The notes under the pieces are model-generated. The model made no database searches and was not told where the DNA came from. It worked only from the letters and a program-made list of their open reading frames with translations. Below are positions 1 to 11,412 of a stretch of DNA of 64,000 bases, one piece after another (position 1 is the stretch's first letter; each line of letters starts with the position of its first letter). A program made the translations under genes and the position numbers. This DNA comes from Brachycybe producta (lineage: Eukaryota > Arthropoda > Diplopoda > Playtdesmida > Andrognathidae), in NCBI GenBank assembly GCA_036925085.1, contig JAUPFP010000016.1:3553903-3617902 (forward strand). Reading direction: 5' to 3'.

Positions 1-1186
1 TGCCCTTGCATTGATGGATTTAGGCTAGCCTTATCTATCTGCCACAATAAGGCTGTCGTTATTGTCATGCAACTGACTAATGCAGTGCATGCGGCGGTAC
101 AGAATAGTGACGTCAAAATGGTGTCATGATATTTTGATGGGTTAATAAGTAATTTTCAAATACATTAGTTTTCTAGAACAATTTTAGCGTAATGTTGTTA
201 GGACAGAAGACTACTTGTTTTCAGTATAGTTTCCAAAATGGAGCATTCACAACAAGTGCTGATTTTTGATAATGGATGGAGAACCTACTGAGTACGCTTG
301 ATAATCTTCATAGAATGGCATCACGTACTATGTGTGGTATGAGCTGTAAATATTAATATTAGTATTATTATACACAATGTTCGAGGAGATGCTAAAGAGC
401 TTCTTCTTCAGCTGTTCAATACGTATATTTTTTGACAACGAGTGAGGAGGAGACACTTCAAAATTGTGTTTGAGGGTTAGTCTTTGTATTGTTGTAAAAA
501 AAGGAATTTTTTTTTAAAAACTCAATGGTTTAGGAGCATTTGGGGGACATTGTTGATGTGTCTGACACTTTGAAATAGAAAAGGCTAAAAGAAATAGTGT
601 TATTGCAAGGCAATAAACTTCTGAAACGCGAATATACAATACAGTGACTTAACTTATGTACAGTAGGCCTATGTGTGTTGTTGTTGTTGCTGCTGCTGCT
701 GCTTATGTAGACTCTACGTAATTGAAGATTTTCTTTCTTGATTTTTTTAAAAAAGTCAGTTGTACATTTTACTGTGTAACATTTGTTACTCGATTTATGG
801 TACAAGTGTACTAGAAATAAGAGAGAGAGAAAGAAATGGTGGTTGGGGGAGAGGCTTCAACATCATATTTCTTTTTTGTGGTATAATTTGCATATGTGTT
901 TGTGTGTGTGTGTTGTTGTTGGGGCACTTTTCTCGGAATTCATTAATCAATGGTCTAGTAATGTAATTGTGGTTTGTCACGGAAATGGCACGATCTTTTT
1001 TAGTTTTCTTAACGTTCCGTTCGGTTAGTTCGACCGAAAATGGAGTTCAATAGATATACATATAATGTATTTTTTAAAAAAAATCACGGTCGAGGATGAG
1101 TTTGAGGTGCATTTCAGAATGTCTTTTAAGTTTCTTGCATTGATTGAAGCAGTTTTAGTTAATGGCAGCTTCTATGGCATATGGTT
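1..1186. other. Gene-free stretch
   Basis: No gene is supported. It holds a GT-rich run near 895-912, a short GA run near 820-832, and a degenerate repeat at about 41-130 that resembles 4908-5035. Both of those carry AGTGACGTCAAAATG about 70 bases into the similarity. Short open frames here are low-complexity and do not look coding. Confidence 0.6.
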
Positions 1187-1307
1187 CACATTATGAAGTA
1201 TAGTACTGCAAGGGTAGCATAAAATGCAATATCGGTTGTCATTAATATCTTATCTTAATAGACTATTCATGGCTACTACGTTGCTTCATAGTGTGAACAA
1301 GGCCTAA
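1187..1307. mobile_element. Short Harbinger-like inverted-repeat element (SS)
   Basis: The left end reads GGTTCACATTATGAAG. The right end reads CTTCATAGTGTGAACAAGG, which matches it inverted with few differences. The type of end (transition to a T/A-rich flank, TTCACAC motif) is like Harbinger-type miniature elements, but no clean TSD was seen. Non-coding. Confidence 0.4.
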
Positions 1308-1961
1308 TATCAGCAAACACTCTCCTATATTTTATAGTTACCGCATAATATACGAGGTTGTAGTAGTACGTTCTCAAACGCACCCTTCTTGTGTGTAACA
1401 CTTTTGAGTGTTCTTTGCTATGTTGTACCTTATATAAGTGGCTACTGGTTTTTTTTTTTGGTGGCTGGGTTTATTTTCTTTATGCAAGTGAACCAGTAAG
1501 TTCTAATCTCGTTTCCGTTATACTCATCTGTGTGACACAAGTTTTTTTATATAAATTGTACGAGACGCCATCTGCCATTGAGAACTGAATTCGGTGTTTA
1601 AACTTCGTATTATTACAATGAGTGACACACCTGCTGCCAATCTTATATGTGTATTGTATATAAGGATTGTTGTTATACAAGGTGGTCAGGAAGCTTTTTT
1701 TTTTAGAGATAAAATAGGTAGCTGTATATGTTTTTGATTGTGAACATATTTGCATCATTTTTAAGAATCTAAAAAAAAAAAGATAGAAAAGTTCTGAAAT
1801 TCTGAATGTACTTTTCTCTAAATGTAGCTTGAACTTGAAATAACAACAATATAATAAGTTAATAACAAGAAAATTAAACAAAAAACATGTTTTTTTTGTG
1901 ATAGGCCTACTCGCTTTTATAAAAAAAAAGGTCTAAACAGAAAGAAAAAACAAGATCTAGT

Positions 1962-2057
1962 CCCGTCTTGTCGGTGTAGTGGTTAGTGTATCATACTCTC
2001 AGTCCATGGTATTGTTGGTCATGAGTTCAATTCCTTGCAGTGCGAATTATTTTCAAA
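1962..2057 (+). repeat. tRNA-like SINE head or tRNA pseudogene
   Basis: An A-box-like segment (GTAGTGGTTAGTG, about 1976-1988) is followed about 35 bases later by a B-box-like segment (GAGTTCAATTCC, about 2022-2033). This is the internal RNA polymerase III promoter layout of tRNAs and tRNA-derived SINEs. The arms do not pair into a full cloverleaf by eye, so a working tRNA is unlikely. It ends against the Helitron terminus at 2058. Confidence 0.5.
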
Positions 2058-2276
2058 CTAGTGGGGTAACCGGGACCGTAACCCGTCATAAATGACGGGG
2101 GTAACCCGTGTCCCGTGATGTATGATGGGACATTCTAATTTAACTATTTTATTCAAATTCTGAAGGTCACTCAATGAAGGACGTTTCCTTCTCCCCTCTC
2201 CCCCACCGCCCTCACGCGTGTTTGCTTAAAGGTTTTTGTACTTGTTCTTGTACGGGAGCAAAATTCACAGGCTGTG
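2058..2276 (-). mobile_element. Truncated Helitron 3' part
   Basis: On the minus strand the terminal sequence has the hairpin CCCGTCATTTATGACGGG followed by a tail ending CCCCACTAG before T, the layout of Helitron 3' ends. A second partial tail (GAATTTTGCTCCCGT, minus strand near 2254-2270) sits 200 bases inside, so this copy looks like a rearranged chimera of two tails. It is joined directly to an A-family fragment at 2277. Confidence 0.6.
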
Positions 2277-2395
2277 TGATTCGACGTTGAGAAGGGCGGA
2301 GCATGTGACGTCAGACTACATAACCAATTAGAAGTTGCGTTCGTCATAAAAAGGGCGGAGCCAACTTCTGTTCGTTGCAATTTCTATATTCCTAT
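2277..2395. mobile_element. Family A foldback element, 5'-truncated fragment (A0)
   Basis: This carries the shared core (GGGCGGAGCATGTGACGTCA) and one arm (GGGCGGAGCCAACTTCTGTT) but lacks the other arm, and its terminal bases are degraded. The core TGACGTCA is at 2306-2313. The missing arm lies where the Helitron fragment now ends. Confidence 0.7.
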
Positions 2396-2587
2396 TAGGC
2401 TTATCTGCTTTTCATGGCCCTGAGGGGGAGCCTAGGAGTATCTCTTACAAATAGACATGAAGCCACCTGAAATAGCCATTTTCTTCTTAGCCAACTATAT
2501 CAAAGATGCCAACACAAAGGGCCTATACTGTGTTACGCCAACACTGATGTGTTAGCAGTTTTAACAATGGATTTTGCGACCACCCTG

Positions 2588-3290
2588 TATATAATGTGTT
2601 TAATGTTCATTGAATTTATTTCTACTGCCGGATAATGGGCAGCCAAAATTCATTGGTAACAACAGTGAAGAAGAACGATGATGGCTCGATTCAACAAAAA
2701 TAATAGCTCTAGTTATCATCACGAAGAATACGAAATGTCAGCTCTTAAAGGCCCATGATGTTAGTAATTAAATGTAGTTAATGGGCTTTAAGCTTTTAGC
2801 TGACTGGCATTTTCTTAACAAATTCTATTTTTTTGTGTGTTGTTTCTGGTTAGAACTTAGAAAACCAGGTGTTTTAGTTTTCGGGATTGGTTTAATTTTT
2901 AGTCCAATCAAAGGGTGTTAATTCAGTTCATTAGAGAATTTCCAAGAAAAAGGCATTTTTTTTCCGATTCAATTAACGTTAAAAAGAAGTTAACAATGAA
3001 TAAATTTATATAAAACACATACGAGGAGGAAGAGCTAATTATAGGGTATGAAAAAGGACGGAGAAAACTAGAAAAAAGTAGCTGAGGAAATTGGGAATTT
3101 GTACTTTGTTGACACCGTGTAGCTGAGATTATTATCGTGTAATTTATCTGACTTATTAGACATAAATGCAATTTTTTGGTTATATTCTAAAAAGTTGTCT
3201 TTCCTTCTTCCGTGCTATGGTCTTGGGCCTCTTTTTTAGCTCTTCAAATCCAAAGGTTATTAGCATATATATTTTTATGTGTGACTTTGT
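2588..3290. other. Gene-free stretch
   Basis: AT-rich unique-looking DNA. No gene, promoter or clear repeat was recognised. Confidence 0.5.
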
Positions 3291-3295
3291 AGATA

Positions 3296-4020
3296 TCTAT
3301 TTTGTTTTCGTCCCTCCAGATGGCGCACCTGCGTGACTATTATAATTCTATTGTGAGGTCTGTTTCCTTCCACCCGCGGTTTCTTGAGTCAAGAGAAATT
3401 CAAGACAAAGTTTTTCAGGAGGGAGATTACGAAAAAAAATTTCGAAGTGTTTTAGAAACTAGAATTGTTGGTGACAGGCAGTTAGAAATCGGGGAGAACT
3501 TCAGTTGGCTCTGCCCTTGTTATGACGACCGGCAACTTCTAATTGGTTTGTTGTGTGGTTCGATGTTGGGAATAGCGGAGCATGTGACGTCAGACTACAT
3601 AACCAGCCAATTAGAAGTTGCCGGTCGTCATAACAAGGGCGGAGCCAACTGAAGTTCTCCCCGATTTCTAACTGTCTGTTTGTTGGTGATAATGCTAAAC
3701 GTTTTTTCATGATGATATCGTTCAAAATAAACGTTTGAAAAAAGAGAGAAAATAATTTTTTATGAGATGTCAATGAAGAAAACCTAAAAACCGAGTCATT
3801 TTCAAATTGCTTTAAAATGTTTATTTTTTAAGATATTGTCACGAAAAAGACTTTTAACATAATCTTTTACTATTCTAGTTTTGAAAACAATTTGAATTTT
3901 TTTTTTTTTCATAATGTTGTTTCTAAAAAAAAAAAAACGTTTGCAACAACGTCTATGGAGCATAGCATTAGCCACTGCAGTGGCGCCATCCGGTGGAACA
4001 AATGCAAACTGAATATAGAG
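3296..4020. mobile_element. Family D non-autonomous element, copy D1
   Basis: D1 aligns over its whole length with D2 (about 45234-45940), apart from the different insertion each carries. Ends carry inverted CCAGATGGCGC and GCGCCATCCGG. Shared internal blocks include ATGGAGCATAGCATTAGCC near 3956 and a long A/T-rich middle. A1 is inserted at 3474-3679. No coding capacity; the 116-codon frame starting at 3302 runs from D into A1 and is an artefact of the insertion. Confidence 0.7.
3474..3679. mobile_element. Family A foldback element, copy A1
   Basis: The 206-bp element starts ACAGGCAGTTAGAAATCGGG and ends with the inverse (CTGTCTGT). Arms of about 74 bp flank a 55-60 bp core holding TGACGTCA (3584-3591). 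It sits inside D1 and is flanked by a perfect 9-bp TSD, TTGTTGGTG (3465-3473 and 3680-3688). D2 lacks this insertion at the homologous position and serves as the empty site. Confidence 0.9.
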
Positions 4021-4463
4021 CCACCTTAAGGAATAGTGGTGTTGATAGCTAACTGATTGTTGTCGTTTTTTTTTAAAGAACCCCTTTTTTCATTTTTGTA
4101 TGTGTTTTTATTTGAATATATAAAGTTGTGTGTGTGTGTTTGGTATGAAAACACACAAGAGATTCAAATGGCTAATAAAAGTGAGCTTAAATGGTGATAA
4201 ATTTACGCCAAATTGACTTTGTTAATGGAGTGACTTTCATCTCTAAAGGGTTTTTTAAACTGAGTATAATAATTATAACTGGGGTAAAAATTCTCTTGAG
4301 TTGGGTTTTGTATATAATATATAATATGGTCGTTTCTGGTGTCGTCATTTTATTGTAAAAAGTTGCCTTTAAGGAAAATGAAAGAAGAGGAAAAAATGAA
4401 GCTGAAGAAATGCTGGGCGATAACAATGTACTTTGTTATGTAACACAATGTTGTTGGGCTTTC

Positions 4464-4515
<52 letters not shown>

Positions 4516-5080
4516 TAATGGTAAATAAAAATAGGGAAGAAGACGAAGAAGGAACTTCAGATAAACAACAACAAAAAAGGTATCATATTTGGGGACCGCC
4601 ATCTTTGAAACGTGCAAAAGTATCTTCATAATAATTATCCCATTGAGTATGAATTGGTCCATCATTTGGGTTGTTTTATTTCTTTTCTACTTTTCTTGTC
4701 TTTTGTTTTTTTGCTAATGGGGATTATGGGGGGTTTGAATTCGTTGTTAAGTTGTTAACATTTATCTGCTGTTAACTAACTAGTTGATTAGTTAATTCGT
4801 TTTTAATTGTGGGTTACAACAAGTTTATGAAGATCACTTAGAGAAAGAAAAGTGTTCGTTTTTTTTAGATTGACTGACTAAAACAATTAAACTGAACTGA
4901 TTAAACATTATGGTTCTCGTTATCTTCATGCGACTAACGAAGCTCAAACGACAATACGGAAAAGTGACGTCAAAATGATGCCACAGCTGGCGCCTCGTAC
5001 TACATCTTCCGTTTGTTAGTCTTTCCGCCAATCAGCATCGATTATTTGTTAGCTAGAGTCAATGATAACAATACATTAAA
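4021..5080. other. Gene-free stretch with a microsatellite
   Basis: No gene is supported. It contains the TAA microsatellite listed separately and a degenerate repeat at about 4908-5035 related to about 41-130, with TGACGTCA at 4965-4972. Confidence 0.5.
4465..4512. repeat. (TAA)n microsatellite
   Basis: About 15 near-perfect TAA units. It explains the isoleucine and leucine runs in overlapping frames, which are not genes. Confidence 0.95.
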
Positions 5081-5390
5081 AGAGGGCTCCATTTAGAAAA
5101 ATATTTATGTAAATGCACGGTAGATGGCGCTCGCAACCTCCATAGGTGGCAAACTCCACTCGCCAATTAATTGAAATACAATGCAGCCTTTTAGCTCTAA
5201 AAGCATCCAAAACAACCTGCTGTCAGCACGTGACAAACTTACCCAGAACACAATATAAGTGAAGAGAGCACGTGTAGAACTAACGATGACGCAATTAAAA
5301 AGTTTCCCACGTGAAAAAAAGGAAGGTGAGTCAAGTGGGAGAAGGGCTAGTGGGGCCCTCTAATGCTACAAGGACAAAATAAATTATTTA
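5081..5390. mobile_element. Family C element, copy C1
   Basis: C1 is in the opposite orientation to C2 and C3. Shared blocks include GGTAGATGGCGC, GCCTTTTAGCTC, CAGCACGTGACAAACTTACC and AAGAGAGCACGTGTAG. The edge has AGAGGGC and an inverted GGCCCTCT. Homology to C2 continues into TTATTTTGTCC (minus strand near 5380). Non-coding. Confidence 0.75.
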
Positions 5391-5428
5391 CTTGCATTCT
5401 GAAGAGAATTGTTTAATCACTTAAACCT

Positions 5429-5633
5429 ACAGGCATTTAGAAATCGGGACAAACAGAAGTTGGCTCCGCCCTTTTTATGACGAACGCAACTTCTAATTGG
5501 TTGGTTATGTAGTCTGACGTCACATGCTCCGCCCTTTTCAATGTCGAACCACACAACAAACCAATTAGAAGTTGCCGGTCGTCGTAACAAGGGCGGAGCC
5601 AACTGAAGTTCTTCCCAATTTCTAAATGCCTGT
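5429..5633. mobile_element. Family A foldback element, copy A2 (mixed arms)
   Basis: The 205-bp element has a perfect 9-bp TSD, CTTAAACCT (5420-5428 and 5634-5642). TGACGTCA is at 5515-5522. The left arm is the subtype with GGGACAAACAGAAG and TTTTTATGACGAACG. The right arm is the subtype with CTGAAGTTCTTCCC and GACCGGCAAC (inverted). The two arms of one copy therefore come from different subfamilies. Confidence 0.9.
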
Positions 5634-5701
5634 CTTAAACCTCGTGTTGCAGTGCACAATATTATGCATATGATTGTTGTATGTCGCTGGTCAAAGTTTT
5701 A

Positions 5702-6134
5702 AGGCCGCCTTATACTTCATTCTTTTTATTCCATTCTGTTCCTTTCCGTTCTGTCCGTTCAGTTCATGTCAAAGGAAAGCTCCATATACTATCAATGACT
5801 AAACCGAACAGCATGGACAGCATGCAAATCTTAGAAAAAAATAGGATAGGGAAACTGGCAACATAATTATTTAATAAAACAAGAGACACTGGCATCACAG
5901 GTCTCCATCCCATAATAGGAAGTGGACAATAAACAGGATAAGGTGCAGCTTATGACGTCCTATGTTATTCTGATTGGCTACCATGAACAGATTTCCCGCC
6001 AAAGTTCAGCAAAGTTCTATCCATTCTGTTCATTCCTTTTATGCCAACGGAATGGACATTTGAACTGTATATGACCCCCAACGGAAAGAACAGAATGGAA
6101 ACTGAACAGAAAAGAATGAAGTATAAGCCAGCCT
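5702..6134. mobile_element. Harbinger-like non-autonomous element (CC)
   Basis: Inverted ends AGGCCGCCTTATACTTCATT and AATGAAGTATAAGCCAGCCT are flanked by TTA (5699-5701 and 6135-6137), the three-base TSD of PIF/Harbinger elements. Subterminal CATTCTGTTC motifs recur on both sides. It is 433 bp with no transposase. A second, interrupted copy begins at about 58588. Confidence 0.8.
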
Positions 6135-6137
6135 TTA

Positions 6138-7313
6138 CTCAGTATGAACGTTTTTCATTTTCAGCATTGCAGACACCTACGTCACTATTCTGTATAGCTG
6201 AACGTGCTGCATTAATTGTATGAATATAACTAGTCTTCATTTTGTTAAGTTGGAGAAATCGTTTAGCACGAAACCGGATAACACGAATTGTATGGTTTAA
6301 TAAAGCGAAATACGCTCGTGAAATTAGGGCCAGGTTTTTCAAAAAAAAAATATTCTCCATTTGCTAAATGTATTTTCATTTTTCAAAGTTTTTGAATCTT
6401 TTAAAATTAATATTTATGGCAGAATTTTCCTTTTTTCTTGTCAGAATGACAGAATCGTCAACTTTAAAAATGAAAAACAACAAAAATCAATATTTTAAAA
6501 TCAGCACAAAGGGGTTTTATTTTCGAAGATGCAGTTATGCAAATACTTTTAATAAAAATTTACCTATTCAAATAAATAAGAAATGAAAATTTTGAGTTTT
6601 GTTTAAATTGTTTGTTATTTCTCAAATATAATGGGACAACCAATTTTTGAGTTTTTGTCTTGATTTGCGTTACTCTAGCAGATTCACTGATGGGCGATGT
6701 ATTGTGATATATATATAACAAATCGGCAGTTTAAAAGATTGAAGGAATTATAATTGATTGATTATTTTTGCTACCTGTAGAAAAATTTGATCTCAAGGTT
6801 TGTCAGTTATTGAGTTTGACGTAATTTGGGCGCTTGTTCACATTATTACGCTTATTCTGTTTGGGCGCATATTGTTGTTGTACCTAACACGGTATAGACA
6901 TTCAAGGTAAATAAATTTTATTGTAAGGATTTGTGGCAGGAATGACTAAAGGAATTTAGCCACACTCAGGCATATTTGATTTTCTGCTGGTAATGAGGAC
7001 GACGACGGCCCAAAATGGCATCGTTTTCAACTTAAGGCGTAGCTTCTTGAGGAAAAGTTTTTCTGCTAACTCAAGATGATGGAGGCTTCTGTACTTTTTT
7101 TCTTTTAGCATTTCTACAGTTTTAACAATTTAATTTCTATCTTGTTATATTAAAATATCAGTGGCAGTCAACTGTCCAAAACAAAAATAATAGGACCCAT
7201 TTTTATGTTTTCATAAGTAAAAATCTGTGCAAAAATGTATTTGTTTTCATCTGAATAAAATGTAATAGTTGTGTGGCAACAGAAGGAGATTGTTAGCATA
7301 GCCGCATTCGTGG
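6138..7313. other. Gene-free stretch
   Basis: AT-rich DNA. A fragment at about 6258-6290 (GAAACCGGATAACACGAA) resembles the subterminal part of the pogo-like JJ element but has no partner end. Nothing else was recognised. Confidence 0.5.
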
Positions 7314-7518
7314 ACAAGCAATTAGAAATCGGGACAAACAGAAGTTGGCTCTGCCCTTTTTATGACGACCAGCAACTTCTAATTGGTTTGTTGTGGGGTT
7401 CGACGTTGAAAAGGGCGGAGCATGTGACGTCAGACTACAGCACCAACCAATTGGAAGTTGCGTTCGTCATAAAAAGGGCGGAGCCAACTTCTGTTTGTCC
7501 CGATTTCTAATTGCCTGT
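7314..7518. mobile_element. Family A foldback element, copy A3
   Basis: The 205-bp element starts ACAAGCAATTAGAAATCGGG and ends CTAATTGCCTGT. The flanking 9-mers CATTCGTGG and CTTTCCTGG match at 7 of 9 positions, a decayed TSD. TGACGTCA is at 7424-7431. The left inner arm reads GACCAGCAAC while the right reads (inverted) GACGAACGCAAC, so the arms again differ in subtype. Confidence 0.85.
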
Positions 7519-7581
7519 CTTTCCTGGGGGTTCTTCAGTGTTGTAACCATCTTAAATAAGTTGCGATTAGCGTAAATGTTA

Positions 7582-8026
7582 TATGCCAGTTCCACATCAA
7601 GCTAACAAAAGTGCAACATGAGTTCGAGAGGCAAAAACGCAGATTTTGTAAACAAAACAAATCTGTATCAACTGTCAGCGGTATTCAAGACAAACCCACA
7701 ATAAATGGGTGACGCAACGCAAACAAATTGCGGTTTTGTTTTTGTTTCTTTAAATGTGTCCTACGTAAACTAAGCTAATGTTCTGTCGTTGTTTTAATAA
7801 ACTATCCACTAATAACTGTCCACACTGCACAGACAGTTAACAAGTGTTGCGGAGAATTAAGACAAAAAAACAAACCTTTTGATGTTTACTGACTTGAGCC
7901 TTAACATGGAATGGTTTATGAAATTGCCGACAAAAACACAAAAGTCGCAGAAATGTTTTAGAATTGTCACCAATTTATTTCGAAACATTTGAGTTTGTGT
8001 TTTGTCAGCTTGATGTGGAATGGGCA
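7582..8026. mobile_element. Harbinger-like non-autonomous element (QQ)
   Basis: Inverted ends contain TTCCACATCAAGCTAACAAAA and its inverse TTTTGTCAGCTTGATGTGGAA. TTA lies at 7579-7581 and 8027-8029, consistent with a PIF/Harbinger TSD. It is 445 bp and non-coding. Confidence 0.7.
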
Positions 8027-8029
8027 TTA

Positions 8030-9090
8030 CGGGAATAATTTCTAAACACTGGTAATGGTGCGACATCAGCCGTCGTCATTAAGTTGCGTAGGCGGTTGCT
8101 TTAGTAGTTACTTTTATCTGGGTACACACGATCAATTCTGCCGTATCCATCAACATTCACCGTCATCTATGTCGTGCGCGCGCGGCGAAGTTGTACTACA
8201 CACCTTCTATAAAGATTCTATTTAAATTTCCTATCAACTGCTTAGAGAAAAAGAAAATTTGGAATAATTTTCAAGAAGTACTGAAGAATATTTACTTAAT
8301 ATTTCTAGAATTTAGACAAAATCATAAGTTTTTTTTTTAAAAAAAAAATCCATTTCTATCCATTCTTTACGTCGTTTGACCTCTTTTTTATATATATAAG
8401 AAAGGAGTATTTTTTTTAATACTTTGACATATATTCACTCTATATATCAGTCAATGTATTTGTGACCAATAGGGGTTGAGTGCATTAATTCTGTGTGTTT
8501 GTGGGAGGATGTAGGTGGGTTTTTTTATATCTATGAATTAATGCTGTTATAGCTGGTTGTTACTATGTGTCTTATGAGAATTTTCCAGGAACTCCTTCGA
8601 ATTCAATCGACCTTATAGGAGAAATAGGAAAAATGTGGGTGAAAAAAGAAGTAGATCCGAAGTTAGATGAGGATATTTACGCTGTCTGGGTTCATTGGTC
8701 CCCCTCCTCCTTCTTATCTTAAACCTGCCCGTTTTTGTTCCTGAGGTATAAGGTATATGACGACTGCTGGAAAGTGTTTTTTTTTTTCCTCGTCTAGTTT
8801 TAACCATTTGGGCTTTTTGGTGACAAACTCCGATGTCAGTTTCGTAGGTAGTCAGTTAGTTCTTTGTTGTTAGAGTTCCCCTTATTTCGTTCTTGTCGTG
8901 GGAAACTTTTATTTCGAAAACTTTGTGTAGGTCTTTTTGGTTCAACTTTCAACATGTCACAAACTGTAATAGTTTTGGGTCGTCTTCGTATTTTAGTTAC
9001 AACGACGATTGATACAAATTTTACACAACAATAGCGAGAATTTTATTGCAATAAAATATTTGCATTTTTAATTTAAGATGGTTTTATGAG
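8030..9090. other. Gene-free stretch with a solitary transposon end
   Basis: CTGGGTACACACGATCAATT at 8118 is the inverse of a sequence at 38713-38734 and looks like one end of a miniature transposon whose other end is missing. There is a short GC alternation near 8174-8185. No gene is supported. Confidence 0.4.
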
Positions 9091-9415
9091 CAAAAATTAA
9101 GAGAAACTCGAAAGTGTTTTCTGGGTAATTAAAGGCTTATTTTGAAAGATATACTGTATATCATCATGAAAATATCCTTTTGTGATTGAACTACCTTTCT
9201 AGTTTCTAAAACGCTTTCTAGTTTTTTTATTATTTTGCAACATTAAGAGAAACCTGAGTTTTTCTTTTTATATCTATAATTTTTAAAGTTGGGTAATTTG
9301 CAAACTCACATAAAAAGGCTTATTTTGAAAGATATCAAAATGAAAATATCCTTAGGTGATTGAATTACCCTTCTAGTTTCTAAAACAGTTTTAAGTTTCT
9401 CTTTATTTTGCACCT
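9091..9415. repeat. Diverged tandem duplication of about 160 bp
   Basis: Two neighbouring units share TTAAGAGAAAC, GGCTTATTTTGAAAGATAT, ATGAAAATATCCTT, and TCTAGTTTCTAAAAC in the same order, starting near 9098 and 9245. The units differ by small insertions, so the duplication is old. No coding frame runs through it. Confidence 0.75.
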
Positions 9416-10745
9416 AAAAGACAATAATAATATAATCGACGTTTGAGAGGAGTTTTATCAATTTCTAGCGTAGATTTTAGCACTGTGCTATGATAAAAAC
9501 AGCATAACTCAATACCTACATTTTACAGGCAGCTAGCGACATCTGGTTGTGTCTCTTATTTAAAGTGTATTTTATTAGCTGCCATATTTATTTATGGATA
9601 AATTATAATGGGCCACTTTTTAAAACTAACAACCCATACGAAAGAAATCGTTGTTTGTTTGTTTTTTTTTATCAAGAGGGAGCCACAAGTAAAAAAAAAA
9701 ATAAAAATTGAGCAACACTTTGTGGTATTACAATGTGTTGCAAAATTATATTTCGGTTGTAATTTTATCGTGCATATTATGATGGTAGTTTTCTTTAATT
9801 TATGCCGTTCATTAGCAGCTAATTAAGCATGCATATACTGTATGTATGATGTGTGTTGCATTTATGCATCAATGTCGGTTCCTTTTTCTCTATTGCGTGT
9901 GTTTTGGTCAGATTTTTACATCTTATTATAAAAAAAACATCACTTTTGTTGAGAAATTACTTTCCAGTTAAATGAAGCTGAAGAAAATGAAAGGAAGTAG
10001 ATTATCCTATATTATTATTAACGGGATTAAGATATTTATATTTTTTTTTTTTCGTTTCAAATTTGACCATCTGTTTTCATCTCAACGTTTCATTTTAGGA
10101 TTTGCTCATTTTATATTATACACTTTTGACTTGTCCGTGTGTTTGTTTATTAATTATGAGCAATTGTGAGTGGTTCACGCATGAGCAAATATTACACACA
10201 CACACGCACTGCAATGTACAACATTGTTTGTTACTGCCAAAGTGAAAAATCGGTTATTCTATGGAATTACTAGGCAATATATAAAACCAAACAATTGAGT
10301 AGTAAACCTGCACAATAATACTTTATACGTTGTACACACATGAGTTAAACGAATTCAAATTAAATGTGTTTAGGTGAATTATACGGAATCCAGTTAAGGA
10401 CATGAACCCAAATAAAAATTGATTTTATTATTAATATTTTAAATTGAAATACTAAATCAATATTTCAATAATAGTTTATATAATTATATTTAAGTATTAA
10501 CTCAATATTTTTTTAGATTATTAACTGAATAAATTATATTCTACATATTGTTTGTTTGCCCTTCACAGGGGGCTCTGTAGAACACATTTATTATTTAAAT
10601 GCATTTAAATTATCAGGTGTGTACTAGGTATTAAGCTAGGGTTTCTTAGCCAGTGGGTGGACAGGCGAGTGTGACACATTTCCTAAATTTTGTTTATCTT
10701 TCTGACGTCACAAGCTTCGTCTTACAGTGAGGCAACTATACTAAA
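9416..10745. other. Gene-free stretch
   Basis: AT-rich DNA with a short CA run near 10194-10206 and a stray TGACGTCA at 10703-10710. No gene or complete element was recognised. Confidence 0.5.
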
Positions 10746-11219
10746 GGCGCATTCACACTAGGCTGGTTTACAAGCCGCTATTAGCAGTAACAGCAAGCAG
10801 TGGCTGCTTTGGGTTCACACTTGTCCAGTCACTGCTGGTATTAGCAGTGCAAGTCATCCAATCACCGTCTTGCAAAAACACAAACTCTAACAACAACCAA
10901 CCCAAGCAGTGGAGTTTCAACTACCACTAGTGCCACTACTAGCAACAAAAAGTTCACACTAGATGGCAGCAGCAGGAAGGGAGTCACATGACCAGCTGGT
11001 AGCTGCTAAAGTTGGACATGTCCAACTTCACCAGCCGCTGTTAAAATCACTAGCATGCTGGGAAAAGCAGCTGCTGGTAGCAGTTCAGACTATGCTGCTA
11101 GAGCGCTACAACCAGCCAGCAGCAACCAGCGGCTGGGAAACCAGCCTAATGTGACTGCGGCATTAGAGGGCTACAACCAGCCAGCAGCAACTGGTAAACC
11201 AGCCTAGTGTGAATGCGCC
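10746..11219. mobile_element. Harbinger-like element with duplicated right end (K)
   Basis: Ends GGCGCATTCACACTAGGCTG and the inverse CAGCCTAGTGTGAATGCGCC are a near-perfect inverted repeat. The flanks are TAA on the left and TTA on the right, so the TSD is imperfect. The right terminus is present twice in tandem: CTACAACCAGCCAGCAGCAA starts at about 11106 and again at 11171, each followed by a terminal-repeat copy. Many GCTGGT/CAGC motifs fill the interior. Confidence 0.7.
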
Positions 11220-11260
11220 ATTACTGAAAGCAAGAACGGCTTCTTGACAGTCTTGTTGTA

Positions 11261-11412
11261 TATATGTCGCATCCGTTTTGTGTAATTGTCCATTACACGA
11301 AATATGTGTCCAGTTCGTGAAATGCACATAGATATGGGCCTGTGATGCAAAACGCGAAATGTACATACATTTCGTGTAACGGACAATTAACACAAAACGG
11401 ATGCGACATATA
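11261..11412. repeat. 152-bp near-perfect hairpin (Y)
   Basis: The left arm from TATATGTCGCATCCGTTTTG pairs with the right arm ending CAAAACGGATGCGACATATA. Arms are about 60 bp, with a short central loop near GATATGGGCC. It is probably a miniature foldback element; no TSD was resolved. A transcript through it would form a long stem. Confidence 0.8.

Larger units (their letters stand above)
1678..2587. mobile_element. Tc1/mariner-like non-autonomous element (GG1), composite
   Basis: Ends CAAGGTGGTC and GACCACCCTG are inverted repeats, each flanked by TA (1676-1677 and 2588-2589), as expected for Tc1/mariner or pogo-type insertion. GG2 (39448-40645) has matching ends. The interior is a pile-up: a tRNA-like SINE head, a truncated minus-strand Helitron and a fragment of family A. 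No transposase frame is present. Confidence 0.6.
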
